64,000 bases of DNA from Algoriphagus zhangzhouensis (GCF_900148515.1 NZ_FRXN01000005.1:69186-133185); one strand, 5' to 3'. Counted from the stretch's first letter, positions 26,456 to 36,444 are shown. Notes: generated by a model from the letters alone, not told the origin. Numbers and translations: made by a program.

Positions 26456-26751
26456 TTTTTTGAACCAATTTGATTTAAACTTTGATCTATAATTATTTTT
26501 AGTTCGAAACTGTATTATTGGTAGGATTTCTTGAATTAAAATTTAACTTTATATTGAAAAGACCGATTTATTTTTAGATAAGATTCTCTGCTTTTTAATT
26601 AAGAGGAAGGCTTTTCTAAAAATGAATTTCTAAATACTTCCTAATTCTAGTTCTTAAAGGTTTTGCTTCTTGAGTTGATGAGTTGAGAGTTTGAAGCTTA
26701 CCTCAGCGGTTTTTTTAGATTTTAAATTAATTGTAGGTTAAAACGATCTAA
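26456..26751. other. Intergenic region before the peroxidase locus
   Basis: 296 bp of A/T-rich DNA without an ORF of note, RNA gene or clear hairpin. It must carry the promoter of the downstream two-gene unit, but I see no good match to the Bacteroidota promoter consensus. Confidence 0.5.
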
Positions 26752-28014
26752 ATGAAGCAGAACTCAATTACTTTTCTGGTTCCAGTCATCCCGGAGAAAG
26801 TCCAGAAATTATTAGATCAGCTAAAGGAAATAAAGAGAAATTCGAAGCAAGGTATATCAAAGGATTTGGATGCCTTGTCGATCATACACTATGCTCGGTG
26901 GGTAGTGATAGATCATGGGAAATCTTGGATTGGAGACACGGAGAAAAGAAATCCGAAATTACTTTTGGTTTTGGATTATGACGGAAGTCAAAATGAAATG
27001 CTTCTGAGATTTTCAGAACAGACAGGTAATATTCTTGATTTGGTTTATGTTTTTTGTAAAGGATATCCTCCTTTGGACTCTCTTACTCCTGAAAGCCGGG
27101 TAGCATATTTGAATGAGCATAAAATTCATGACGCCGCTGTTTATATTGGTGCGCCTGGTAGGTCAGTTGATCAGATTCAAAAGGAAAAGCACCTTCGAAA
27201 TTTCATTAGAGAGTTTGTTGATTCACGTAATTGGGAAGGCGTACCAGCCCAAACAATCCATAGCCGTATTAAAGACGAAGTTCTCTCAAATCCTGAATTT
27301 GATTTCCTTCAACAACAAACCGTTACTTTTCCAAGAATCAATTACCCGGGTGTGGTTCTATTAGGGATAGGGCTAATTGCCATTGCTCCGCTGCTGATTA
27401 TATGGGCATTGATTGTCCATTATTTTTATGAAAGAAAAGATGTGAATTTCACTAGAAAAAGAAGTCAACTGAGTGATGTGTTATTAACAGAATTGGAAGC
27501 TTCAGAGGACTTTAAACATCAAAATCAGTTCACTCAACTAGTGGATATGAAAGAGGGGAATGTCCGCCTGATTTCCATCAAATTCATGTTTTTGTTATCT
27601 AATTTGTTGATCAAGTTTATCTTCAATCAGGGAAAGTTGATGGGGATTCCTACAATACACTTTGCCAAATGGGTGATGTTTGAAAAGAACTCCAGAGTTT
27701 TGTTTTTCTCAAATTTTGATGGGAGTTGGCAGCAATATTTGGGTGATTTTATCGACAATAGTGGATGGGGACTGACTGGGATTTTTTCGAATACCAAGGT
27801 TTTTCCAAAGACAAATTTTCTGATTACCGGCGGGGCTTATTTGGAAGAATATTTCCTGGCCTGGAGCCGCAATTCGCAGCTTGTGACCAATTACTGGTAT
27901 TCGGCTTATCCGGACTTGTCCATCAAAAATGTCAATAACAATACACTGATTAGAGTTGAATTGATGAAAACTCTTTCAGAACGCAGGGCCGCCAAATTTC
28001 TTAAACTCTTATAG
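26752..28014 (+). CDS. Uncharacterised membrane protein with a duplicated domain, upstream of DyP peroxidase
   Basis: A 420-residue protein. Two copies of one module are visible: SIIHYARWVVIDHG ... PKLLLVLDYDGSQNEML (from residue ~42) and TIHFAKWVMFEKNSRVLFFSNFDGSWQQYLGDFID (from residue ~301), sharing IH-A-W and LL---DG-----L. Between them lies one hydrophobic helix (about residues 200-226, GVVLLGIGLIAIAPLLIIWALIV). The modules resemble the alpha+beta ferredoxin-like strands of DyP/EfeB proteins, but I cannot name a family. It ends 9 bp before the DyP start, so it is probably co-transcribed and may anchor or regulate the peroxidase. Confidence 0.75.
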   Translation: MKQNSITFLVPVIPEKVQKLLDQLKEIKRNSKQGISKDLDALSIIHYARWVVIDHGKSWIGDTEKRNPKLLLVLDYDGSQNEMLLRFSEQTGNILDLVYVFCKGYPPLDSLTPESRVAYLNEHKIHDAAVYIGAPGRSVDQIQKEKHLRNFIREFVDSRNWEGVPAQTIHSRIKDEVLSNPEFDFLQQQTVTFPRINYPGVVLLGIGLIAIAPLLIIWALIVHYFYERKDVNFTRKRSQLSDVLLTELEASEDFKHQNQFTQLVDMKEGNVRLISIKFMFLLSNLLIKFIFNQGKLMGIPTIHFAKWVMFEKNSRVLFFSNFDGSWQQYLGDFIDNSGWGLTGIFSNTKVFPKTNFLITGGAYLEEYFLAWSRNSQLVTNYWYSAYPDLSIKNVNNNTLIRVELMKTLSERRAAKFLKLL

Positions 28015-28023
28015 ACGATTCAT

Positions 28024-29478
28024 ATGACGATGCTCGAACTCGATAATATCCAAGGCTATCTAATCCGAGGATATGCCCATATGTTGTATTCAAGGTTTGT
28101 TTATCTGCAGATTTCAGATGCTGGATCGGCTAAAATTTGGCTTTCTAAAATTTGGAAAGAAATAACTTCTGCAAAGCATTTTCATGATAAATCAAAAATC
28201 TCCTCAACACATCTGAATTTAGCTTTTACACATGATGGGTTGAGAGCACTAGGGTTAAATGAAGAGAACCTTGGGGCTTTTTCTCGAGAATTCCGACAAG
28301 GAATGGTAGCGCCTCATCGCTCAAGATTATTAGGGGATACCGAAAGCAGCAGTCCTGAAAATTGGAGTTGGGGGGCATCACATCAGGAGCCTATTCATCT
28401 TTGTTTGATGATCTTCGGAAATGATAAGCAGTTCGTCGATAATTTGGAGAAAGACAAGGTCGTTTGCCTGAATTATTACGAGGAACTCGCCTCTGAATTT
28501 GCAGGACATGGATTGAAGGAATTGTTTTATATAGATGGAAAAACCCAGCCGGATAATAAAGAGCACTTTGGATTTAGAGATGGGATATCGCAACCGATTA
28601 TCGAAGGCTCAGGTCGAGTAGGGGATAAGGATGATGTGATCAAAACTGGTGAGTTTTTATTTGGATACAAAAATGAGTTTGGGGTTTATCCTGACTCTCC
28701 ATTGATAGTAAAAGAGCAGGGGGATTTAAACTTGCTTTCGTCAGATACAGGTGGTTCTGGTCAAAAAGATCTGGGTCGGGATGGGACATTTATGGTGATT
28801 CGTCAATTGGATCAGGACGTTAACAAGTTTTGGAGTTTTATGAATGAGAACAGTAAAAATCCAGATGGCTCAATCAATGTCGCAGAAAGTTTAAAGCTTG
28901 GAGCAAAGTTCATGGGAAGATGGCAAAATGGTGCTCCAATTACTCTTTTTCCAGATGAAGACCCGGGAATTTCTAGTTTAGTCAATGATTTTGGCTATGC
29001 GAAATTCGATAGAGATGGATTGAAATGTCCATTTGGATCGCACCTTAGAAGGCAAAATCCAAGGGATAATGTGGATGATCATGGCAGGAAAGAATCTCTT
29101 AAACTGAGTAAACAACATCGGATTATTAGAAGAGCGCGCCTTTATGGGGAGATTTATGAAGGATCACCAACCAATCTGACTCCTAAGGGAGAAGTGGGAT
29201 TGGTATTTGTCTGTTTCAATGCCGATATCAGTCGTCAGTTTGAGTTTCTTCAATATACCTGGGCAAACCTTCCCAAAAATAAGGAGCTATACAACGACCC
29301 TGATCCGATTATCGGTGCAAAAGAAACCCTTGATCCGGGAGAAGAGCAGAATTTCACTATACAGGATATTCCGGTCAGTAAAACAATAAAAAACATCCCA
29401 AGAGTAGTCACAGTCAAAGGAGGAGGTTATTTCTTTTTTCCTTCGATTAATGTTTTACGATATCTCTCTACTCTTTAA
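28024..29478 (+). CDS. DyP-type heme peroxidase
   Basis: A 484-residue protein. FGFRDGISQP is the conserved GxxDG motif, with the distal Asp at about residue 186, and CPFGSHLRRQNPRD holds the proximal heme-ligand His (about residue 340) and the R-R-NPR signature of dye-decolourising peroxidases (PF04261 clan). The length and long insertions suggest the larger class V/C group. It reduces H2O2 while oxidising bulky organic substrates. No signal peptide is seen, so it is probably cytosolic or a cargo of an encapsulin, but no encapsulin gene is in this window. It forms a unit with the preceding duplicated-domain protein. Confidence 0.9.
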   Translation: MTMLELDNIQGYLIRGYAHMLYSRFVYLQISDAGSAKIWLSKIWKEITSAKHFHDKSKISSTHLNLAFTHDGLRALGLNEENLGAFSREFRQGMVAPHRSRLLGDTESSSPENWSWGASHQEPIHLCLMIFGNDKQFVDNLEKDKVVCLNYYEELASEFAGHGLKELFYIDGKTQPDNKEHFGFRDGISQPIIEGSGRVGDKDDVIKTGEFLFGYKNEFGVYPDSPLIVKEQGDLNLLSSDTGGSGQKDLGRDGTFMVIRQLDQDVNKFWSFMNENSKNPDGSINVAESLKLGAKFMGRWQNGAPITLFPDEDPGISSLVNDFGYAKFDRDGLKCPFGSHLRRQNPRDNVDDHGRKESLKLSKQHRIIRRARLYGEIYEGSPTNLTPKGEVGLVFVCFNADISRQFEFLQYTWANLPKNKELYNDPDPIIGAKETLDPGEEQNFTIQDIPVSKTIKNIPRVVTVKGGGYFFFPSINVLRYLSTL

Positions 29479-29489
29479 TTCTTATGCTA

Positions 29490-31055
29490 TTAGTCTTCTA
29501 GGAATTCCTTGGCATTATTGAGCCCATTTTGAAGGTATTTTTTCAAAAATAAAGGCACGAATAGCGACAGAAAGAGTCTTGACAGGAAGTTTTTATAAGT
29601 GAAAGTATATACCCATCGAAGTCTCGTTTTATCATCTACCGTGTCGAACCACATGTGGCCGTAAGTTTTGTTGGTGAAATGCTTGAAGATATCACTGAAC
29701 TTTGTGGTTTGATAAGCATAGTTGGAGTAAGGATGGACTGATATCAATTCTTCCACCAAGGTGGCAGTATCTCCTCTTTCCACTAATCTGTTATCCCCTA
29801 CATTTTCCCAATGTCCTCTCAAAGTTTTCACTTTGATCACTCCATATATAGGACCTGTTTTGAGCAACCAGCTTGATAGTTTGTTTACACTAGAAACGAA
29901 TTCGTAAGCTTTCTTTTTGTCGCAGTTGACGATTACTTCTGCTGTCGTATATAAAATGCGTTTTGACGGTACTTGCTGATCTAGGGTGACTTTCGTGTTG
30001 ATTGGGTTAATGTCATTTAGAAAATCCTCGCTGTCCTTGGGTTCTGCTACTGGGAGGTGGTTGAATTCATGTCGGAATTTGGACATAGCTTCATACACCT
30101 TCTTTCTGACCCTGTTGAATGCACCTAAAGGGCGATGTTCTGGCAAGGAATGCCAAGGGTTAAAAGATAGATTGTCTCCAAATTCGATCTGGGCATTTGA
30201 ATCAAAAACCTGAGGAGGAATGGTCAATGTGGCTACTTTGATGTATTGAGAGCTCCAAGCGACAGTAGGGTCCTCTATCGGCATAGCATCAGCGTCCGTT
30301 TGAAACTGGATAAAAAAATCAAATTTTGCTTCATTGTCATGCAAAGTCTGAGCAAGATTGTATCTCAGGTAATTATCATCTGTCGTATTCTCCACCACGA
30401 CAGTATTGCATGGGCTAGGACGGAGGTGGTATTTTACAGCTCGATCTATAGTTCCAAATTGATAGGGTTGTGTACTCCAATAAGGGATATCGATTGGGTT
30501 TTTACAGGCTACTTTGCTTTTGGTCGCTCGGAAAATGATCGGCCAGAGTAAAGGATTGAGGAAAAATAGTTTGCTTTTGAAAAAGTTTGGCGAAGTCATA
30601 GCGTTAAGTAATCTGCTTAGCTCCTTGATGGTTTTGGCAAAAAATGTTTCGCTACTCATCAATAGAAAATCTTGGGTCTCTGCCAGAAGTTGATCATCTA
30701 ATATTTTTTCTCCAGGAACCCCCAGCAGCTTAATAGCAACACCCCGGATATCTTTTTTCTTATCTTTTTGGGGTTGGGTGTTGCCATTTGAAAAACGCAC
30801 CCATGCGTTGAAATTTTTTTTCTCACCACCGAATACTCCAATTTTTAATTCTTGAGGTAAATCTTCAACTATTGAAAATACAGCTTTGACACAACCATGC
30901 ATTTTAGTATGGACTTGCCGAAGCATCTTTTTGTCCTTGTACATCCTGGTTACTTGGGCTTCAAATTCCTGAAGCAACTTATAAGCTATCTGATCTTCAT
31001 CTACTTGAATATACTCATGACCTAATTTTTTTGTTGTTTCGGTTGTTGTTGACAT
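29490..31055 (-). CDS. Catalase-like heme protein fused to a C-terminal SRPBCC domain
   Basis: A 521-residue protein with no signal peptide. Residues ~30-350 are catalase-like (closest in layout to the small y4iL-like group): RQVHTKMHG with the distal His at residue 49, WVRFSNGNTQP ... DIRGVAIKL with the distal Asn at ~90, TQDFLLMSSETFFAK, and PEHRPLGAFNRVRKKVYEAMSKFRHE with a candidate heme-ligand Tyr. Residues ~360-521 (RILYTTAEVIVNCDKKKAYEFVSSVNKLSSWL ... TRLRWVYTFTYKNF) look like an SRPBCC/polyketide-cyclase ligand-binding domain. Some catalase-like enzymes act on fatty-acid hydroperoxides, and the lipid-cup domain makes that attractive here. Convergent with DyP, divergent from the cyclase gene. 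Confidence 0.84.
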   Translation of the reverse strand: MSTTTETTKKLGHEYIQVDEDQIAYKLLQEFEAQVTRMYKDKKMLRQVHTKMHGCVKAVFSIVEDLPQELKIGVFGGEKKNFNAWVRFSNGNTQPQKDKKKDIRGVAIKLLGVPGEKILDDQLLAETQDFLLMSSETFFAKTIKELSRLLNAMTSPNFFKSKLFFLNPLLWPIIFRATKSKVACKNPIDIPYWSTQPYQFGTIDRAVKYHLRPSPCNTVVVENTTDDNYLRYNLAQTLHDNEAKFDFFIQFQTDADAMPIEDPTVAWSSQYIKVATLTIPPQVFDSNAQIEFGDNLSFNPWHSLPEHRPLGAFNRVRKKVYEAMSKFRHEFNHLPVAEPKDSEDFLNDINPINTKVTLDQQVPSKRILYTTAEVIVNCDKKKAYEFVSSVNKLSSWLLKTGPIYGVIKVKTLRGHWENVGDNRLVERGDTATLVEELISVHPYSNYAYQTTKFSDIFKHFTNKTYGHMWFDTVDDKTRLRWVYTFTYKNFLSRLFLSLFVPLFLKKYLQNGLNNAKEFLED

Positions 31056-31251
31056 GGTCTTTATAAGTGCGGTTAAAAAAGTGAAAAGATTAATGGAATG
31101 TACTTAAAAATTTTTTCATGAAGATAAATTTAGGCAGGTTATTTTGTATTTTATATATTGAATATTGTATTAAATTTAGTGAGGTGATCTGTTCGAAATT
31201 CCAATTTTGGCAATAGGCGGAAGCCCCAATTAGTTAAACCAGTCTTTTTCT

Positions 31252-34200
31252 ATGAAATGGCAAATTTTGAATTCATCCATTGATTCTGACCAACAGGATT
31301 CAGGATCGGTCATGGATCAAAATTCTGGAACAAAAAAGATCGCTTTGTCCAGTCTTTCGCAGATTGAGACTATAAAAGCAACTAATGAGGCTTCATTTTC
31401 GGGCTTTTCTGTTACTGGATTCAGGGAAATCTTTGAGTCAGAAAACAATGGGTCTGAGATGATTCTCAAACTTCAATACATCCAAGGTGAAAGCTTAAGA
31501 GAGTTTCTCGCCAAGCCCCGAAAAATTGAAGAAAAATTAAAAATCTGTATTGCGATTACCAAAAGACTGGCGGAAGTTCATAGGAAAGAATTCGTCCATT
31601 TGAACCTCAATCCAGATCATATCCTCATTGAGGAGAAGACTGGGCAAATATTTTTTATCAGCCTTGGATTAGCGACGAGAATCAAAAGAAAGATTGGACT
31701 AGAGAGGCACTTGGTGTTTATGGAGGCCGATTATGATTTTATAGCTCCAGAGCAGACTGGACGGATCAGTACAGAGATTGGCTTTTATACAGATATCTAT
31801 ACTTTAGGAATTATCTTTTATTGGATTTTTGCAAAGGAGGTGCCTTTTGAGTCAAAAGAAAAAGCAGCGAAAATCCATGCCCATATTGCCCTAACACCGA
31901 AGAGGCTTTCAGAAAAAATAAATATTTCCCAGATTTTGTCTGATTTGATCATGAAAATGATCGAAAAGGATGTCCAATTCAGATACCAATCTGCCCAAGG
32001 AGTTCTTTATGATCTGGAAATGCTTTTGGAGGCAGAGGTCCATGAATTTGATGTTAGTGGTTTTTTGCTTGCAACTCAAGATGCTTCCGGGAAGCTTGTG
32101 TTTTCAGATCAATTATATGCTAGGGATACACAGATCAAGCAGCTTATGGATGCTTTTTCCCGAGCTTCTGAAAATGAAAAAGGTCTGGTCTACGTTTCTG
32201 GCAACTCTGGAGTAGGTAAATCCGCATTGGTAGAGAGGCTTTACAGGCCAGTGGTTCAATCTGGAGGATTTTTTATTTCAGGTAAGTTTGATCAGCTTCG
32301 GGCAGATGTGCCGTACTCTGCATTTTCTCAAGCTTTGGGGAAATTGATGCATCAAATAATGCTGTTGAATGAGGCAGAACTCAATAAATGGAAGTCAAAA
32401 CTTCAAAGTTTATTGATGCCTATAGGAAGAGTTTTATTTGAGGTGATTCCAGGCTTGGAAAAGTTATTGACCAACGAACCAGAAATCCCTCACCTTTCAG
32501 GGGCAGAGGCCCAATTGAGATTCAATTATGCTCTGATTCGATTTTTTAGGGTTTTTTCCGAAATGGGAAAGCCAGTTTTCATATTTATAGATGACCTACA
32601 ATGGTCCGATGTTTCCTCATTGGATCTGATGAAGACCATCCTGATCAACTCAGATCTCAATAATATTTTGATTGTGGGAGCTTATCGGGACAATGAGATT
32701 ACTCTCGGCCATCTGTTTCAGCATTTTAAAATGGAATTGGAAGAGTTGGGAATCCGGCCTGAAGAAATTCTTCTTGAAAACCTCAAGGAAGAGGATGTTC
32801 AGCTATTGGTTTCCAATGTTTTGGGGAAGTCTAACCGGGATTTGGATGAATTGTCTTCTATTGTTTTCAAAAAATCAGCTGGAAATGCTCTATTCGCCAA
32901 TCAATTCCTAAAGGCGATCTATAAAAACGAGATGCTGTATTTCGACAGCGACGAAGGTTCATGGAAGTGGAATACGAACAAGCTAATCAGCTTCAATGTG
33001 GAAGGTGATATTGTTAATCTATTCCTTGAGACCATTAATCAATTACCCGAAGAGACTATATCTATTCTCAAAATCGCCTCTTGTATCGGTAATAAATTCA
33101 ATCTGTTGGATTTGGTGGTGATTTCTGAGAAGGAAAAAGAGGAAGTCATGAAGGATTTTAACCTTGCTCTGGATCTGGACTTGGTGATAGAAAATCTCAG
33201 TGGAAGTTATTTTTTCGTCCATGACCGTGTGCAACAAGCTATCTATTCTTTGATTGATGAAGAAGGTAAGAAAGAAATTCACTTAAAGATTGCCAGAACA
33301 TTTTTGGCCTCTACAAATGGGAAGAGACCGAAGGAAGGGATTTTTGAAATTGTAAATCAATATAATTTCGGAAAAGAATTAATCTCTGATCCTCAGGAGA
33401 TTAAGGTTCTTTGTGAACTTAATAGCATTGCTGGACAAAGAGCGCAGAATTCGACGGCTTATGTTTTGGCAATGCAATATTTTGAAAATGGTCTGGAATT
33501 GCTTTCTGAAGATGCTTGGAAAAACGACCGTGATTTTACCTATGATCTTTATCTCAAATCTGCATCTGCAGCCTATCAATGCAATAATCAGGAGCTTTTT
33601 GACAAGTATACCCAGTTGCTCGATACCCATGCGATAAGCACCTTGGACAAATTGAAGCTCGCAGATCTGAAAATTCAAAATGCGAACGTAGAAAACGATC
33701 AAAGGCGGGTTATTGAAATAGGCTTGGAGATTCTAAAATCAGTGAATATTAACCTGAAATCCCATCCAAGTCAGTTAAATGTTCTCTTGGGGTTTGTCAG
33801 AACCAATTTCAGACTTGCGTCTTTTTCTGAAGAAGACATTCTCAACTTGCCTAAAATCGAGGATGAAGAGCTACTGATTGCCATGTCAATTATGCATCAC
33901 ATGGCTTTGGCGGCATATCTGACAGAGCCCAACCTATTGCCATTGATCATGTTTGAATTGATCCGGCTCACTCTAAAGTTTGGCTTGGGGCAAAAAACAC
34001 CAGTTGCTTTTGTGGTCTTCGGTTATATCAATATTGCCTTTATGGGCAATATGGCCAAAGGACTCAAAATGGGTCAATTAGGCAATAGTATTTTTGAAAT
34101 TCTTCAAAATCAAGATGAGTTCGTTTCTTTCAAGCAAGTATATGTGATGTTTATCTCCCATTGGCTGAAGCACTTGGCCGAAAGCATTCCTGAGTTGGAG

Positions 34201-36381
34201 CAAGCCTTAAAAAAGGGGCTGGAGACAGGTGATTTCGAATTTACCTCTATCATTGGGCAGCTGATTATTTATTGGAATTTTTATGGTGGGGAGACTATCC
34301 CTAAGATATTACTCCGAGGAGAATTACTGGCTAAACAAATCCTTCCGCTTAATCAAATCATGCAAATCAGAAGGATTGATTTGTTCCGGCAATCGGCTCT
34401 TTGTCTTTTGGATGGTGTAGAAAACTTTGATGTATTAAAAGGAGAGCTATTTAATGAGCAGGAAGTAGATTTTCCGGATGTGCCAGCATTCAGTTTGTAT
34501 TATCACAATCTCTATTCACAGAAGAAGTTTTTGGCTTTGGTTTTCAACCGAAATGAAACTGCCTGGAAATATTGCTCTCAAGAGAAGAACCATTTGATTC
34601 CTGTGAAGGGCTCTATTACAGAAATGTTGTTTCTGTTTTATGAAAACCTCTGTATTACTCCGATTTATGCTTCGAGGTCAAGTTCTGAGCAAAAAGCCTT
34701 ACTGAAAATCTGTAAGAAAAATATCAAGTTGATTGGTGGATTGGTGAAACATTCAGAGGTGAATTTTCAGCATAGACATGAGTTCATGAAAGCAGAGTTA
34801 GAGACCTTGAAGGGGAATTTTGACTTAGCAATCAAATCATACACTTATGCAATCAGGTATGCCAGAATCCATAAATACATCCAGGATGAGGCTATGATTT
34901 GGGAGAGGGCCGGAAATTATTTCAATTCGCAACACCAACCCGAGGCAGCTCAGTTTTACCTTTCAAATGCCTATAAATCTTATGAAAAATGGGGAGCCAA
35001 AGCCAAACTTACTCAAATGAAAGAAGTCTATGATCAATTTATTTCTGCTGAAGAAATAGGTTTAAATGCCAATATTCTTGATTTGGATACTATCCTCAAG
35101 ACTATTAAGCTGATTTCAGGCGAGATGAAACTGGAAAATATATTAACTGGTCTGATGCAGCTTGTCAGTGAAAATGCCGGAGCTGATCGTGCTTTTTTGA
35201 TTACCGTTGAAAAGAACCATAAACTGATCAAAGCTTCTATTGATAATTCCACCAATGACATTCAAGTTTTGCAGGATATTCCATATGAGGAATTTGATGA
35301 AATCAGTCACTCGGTAATCAATTATGTACTGCGATCAGGGGAAACTTTGGTTCTCGATGACGCCACCAAAATCCTTCCTTACTCGGATGAAGATTACATT
35401 GAGGAAAATCAAGTCAAATCCATCCTTTGCATACCACAAAAAAACTCAGCAGTTGGGTTCTCCATTCTTTATCTGGAAAACAGATTGCTTTCTGGAGCTT
35501 TTACAAAAGAAAGAATAGAAATCTTGCAAGTGATGGCCACCCAAACAGCAATTTCCCTTCAAAATGCGATGCTTTTGGAAAGCACAAACCAGCTCAATGA
35601 GAAATTAATTGAGGAGGTTGAAGTGAGAAAAGGGGTAGAGGAAAGTTTAAGATTAAATGAGAAAAGGCTGGAAGAATACAATGCCAACCTTGAGTCTAAG
35701 GTTAAAGAAAGAACCCTGGATCTTCAAGTCGAAAAGGAGAAATCTGATGAGCTGCTGCTTAATATCCTGCCTTTGGATATTGCGAGAGAATTGAAAGAAA
35801 AAGGCTCTGCCCAATCCAAAAAGTATGATAGTGTCACAGTGATGTTTACTGATTTTAAAGGGTTTTCGATGATTGCAGAGAAAATGAATGCAGAGGATTT
35901 GGTTTCTGAAATCGACTATTGTTTCAAAGAATTCGACCGTATTATCGAAAGACATGGTGTTGAAAAGATCAAAACAATAGGAGATTCCTATATGGCGGCG
36001 GGGGGGATTCCTATTAAGAATGACACTCATCCAATAGACGTGATTCATGCTGCTATAGAAATTCAGGAATTTATCGAAGACTTTAAAGCTAGAAGCGTCA
36101 TTCAGAATAAGCCTGTTTTCGAACTGAGAATAGGTATCCATACAGGGAGTATAGTGGCGGGAATCGTTGGACTGAATAAGTTTGCCTACGATATCTGGGG
36201 AGATACTGTCAACTTAGCTTCTCGGATGGAAAGTAGTGGGGAGGCTGGTAAAATCAATATTTCCGGATCAACCTATGAATTGGTGAAAGATCATTTTTCC
36301 TGCACTTACAGGGGGAAAGTTCAAGCTAAGAACAAAGGGGAGGTTGATATGTATTTTGTTGAGAAGATAGCTATTGATTAA
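31252..36381 (+). CDS. Pseudokinase-AAA ATPase-GAF-adenylate cyclase multidomain signalling protein
   Basis: A 1709-residue protein. Residues ~40-270 form a kinase-like domain with lost catalysis: HRD reads HLN (116-118) and DFG reads SLG (137-139). Then an AAA/STAND ATPase with Walker A GNSGVGKS (317-324) and Walker B IFIDDLQW (444-451), a helical TPR-like middle, a GAF domain (~1290-1440), a coiled coil (~1450-1510) and a class III cyclase. The cyclase has metal Asp 1534 and 1578, adenine-selecting Lys 1574 and Asp 1647, and Asn 1654/Arg 1658 in DTVNLASRMES. So it should make cAMP. It resembles the 'trifunctional kinase/ATPase/histidine kinase' proteins, with a cyclase as output. Soluble; likely senses a ligand through the ATPase/GAF parts. 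Confidence 0.9.
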   Translation: MKWQILNSSIDSDQQDSGSVMDQNSGTKKIALSSLSQIETIKATNEASFSGFSVTGFREIFESENNGSEMILKLQYIQGESLREFLAKPRKIEEKLKICIAITKRLAEVHRKEFVHLNLNPDHILIEEKTGQIFFISLGLATRIKRKIGLERHLVFMEADYDFIAPEQTGRISTEIGFYTDIYTLGIIFYWIFAKEVPFESKEKAAKIHAHIALTPKRLSEKINISQILSDLIMKMIEKDVQFRYQSAQGVLYDLEMLLEAEVHEFDVSGFLLATQDASGKLVFSDQLYARDTQIKQLMDAFSRASENEKGLVYVSGNSGVGKSALVERLYRPVVQSGGFFISGKFDQLRADVPYSAFSQALGKLMHQIMLLNEAELNKWKSKLQSLLMPIGRVLFEVIPGLEKLLTNEPEIPHLSGAEAQLRFNYALIRFFRVFSEMGKPVFIFIDDLQWSDVSSLDLMKTILINSDLNNILIVGAYRDNEITLGHLFQHFKMELEELGIRPEEILLENLKEEDVQLLVSNVLGKSNRDLDELSSIVFKKSAGNALFANQFLKAIYKNEMLYFDSDEGSWKWNTNKLISFNVEGDIVNLFLETINQLPEETISILKIASCIGNKFNLLDLVVISEKEKEEVMKDFNLALDLDLVIENLSGSYFFVHDRVQQAIYSLIDEEGKKEIHLKIARTFLASTNGKRPKEGIFEIVNQYNFGKELISDPQEIKVLCELNSIAGQRAQNSTAYVLAMQYFENGLELLSEDAWKNDRDFTYDLYLKSASAAYQCNNQELFDKYTQLLDTHAISTLDKLKLADLKIQNANVENDQRRVIEIGLEILKSVNINLKSHPSQLNVLLGFVRTNFRLASFSEEDILNLPKIEDEELLIAMSIMHHMALAAYLTEPNLLPLIMFELIRLTLKFGLGQKTPVAFVVFGYINIAFMGNMAKGLKMGQLGNSIFEILQNQDEFVSFKQVYVMFISHWLKHLAESIPELEQALKKGLETGDFEFTSIIGQLIIYWNFYGGETIPKILLRGELLAKQILPLNQIMQIRRIDLFRQSALCLLDGVENFDVLKGELFNEQEVDFPDVPAFSLYYHNLYSQKKFLALVFNRNETAWKYCSQEKNHLIPVKGSITEMLFLFYENLCITPIYASRSSSEQKALLKICKKNIKLIGGLVKHSEVNFQHRHEFMKAELETLKGNFDLAIKSYTYAIRYARIHKYIQDEAMIWERAGNYFNSQHQPEAAQFYLSNAYKSYEKWGAKAKLTQMKEVYDQFISAEEIGLNANILDLDTILKTIKLISGEMKLENILTGLMQLVSENAGADRAFLITVEKNHKLIKASIDNSTNDIQVLQDIPYEEFDEISHSVINYVLRSGETLVLDDATKILPYSDEDYIEENQVKSILCIPQKNSAVGFSILYLENRLLSGAFTKERIEILQVMATQTAISLQNAMLLESTNQLNEKLIEEVEVRKGVEESLRLNEKRLEEYNANLESKVKERTLDLQVEKEKSDELLLNILPLDIARELKEKGSAQSKKYDSVTVMFTDFKGFSMIAEKMNAEDLVSEIDYCFKEFDRIIERHGVEKIKTIGDSYMAAGGIPIKNDTHPIDVIHAAIEIQEFIEDFKARSVIQNKPVFELRIGIHTGSIVAGIVGLNKFAYDIWGDTVNLASRMESSGEAGKINISGSTYELVKDHFSCTYRGKVQAKNKGEVDMYFVEKIAID

Positions 36382-36444
36382 TCTTTTGAAAGAAAGGTCA
36401 GAGTAAGCCTTGGCACCTTTTTATTGACAAGGAGCTAAAGGGAG

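Noticed and set aside
35653..36141. 162-residue minus-strand ORF
   Set aside because: Antisense to the adenylate cyclase domain, which is intact.
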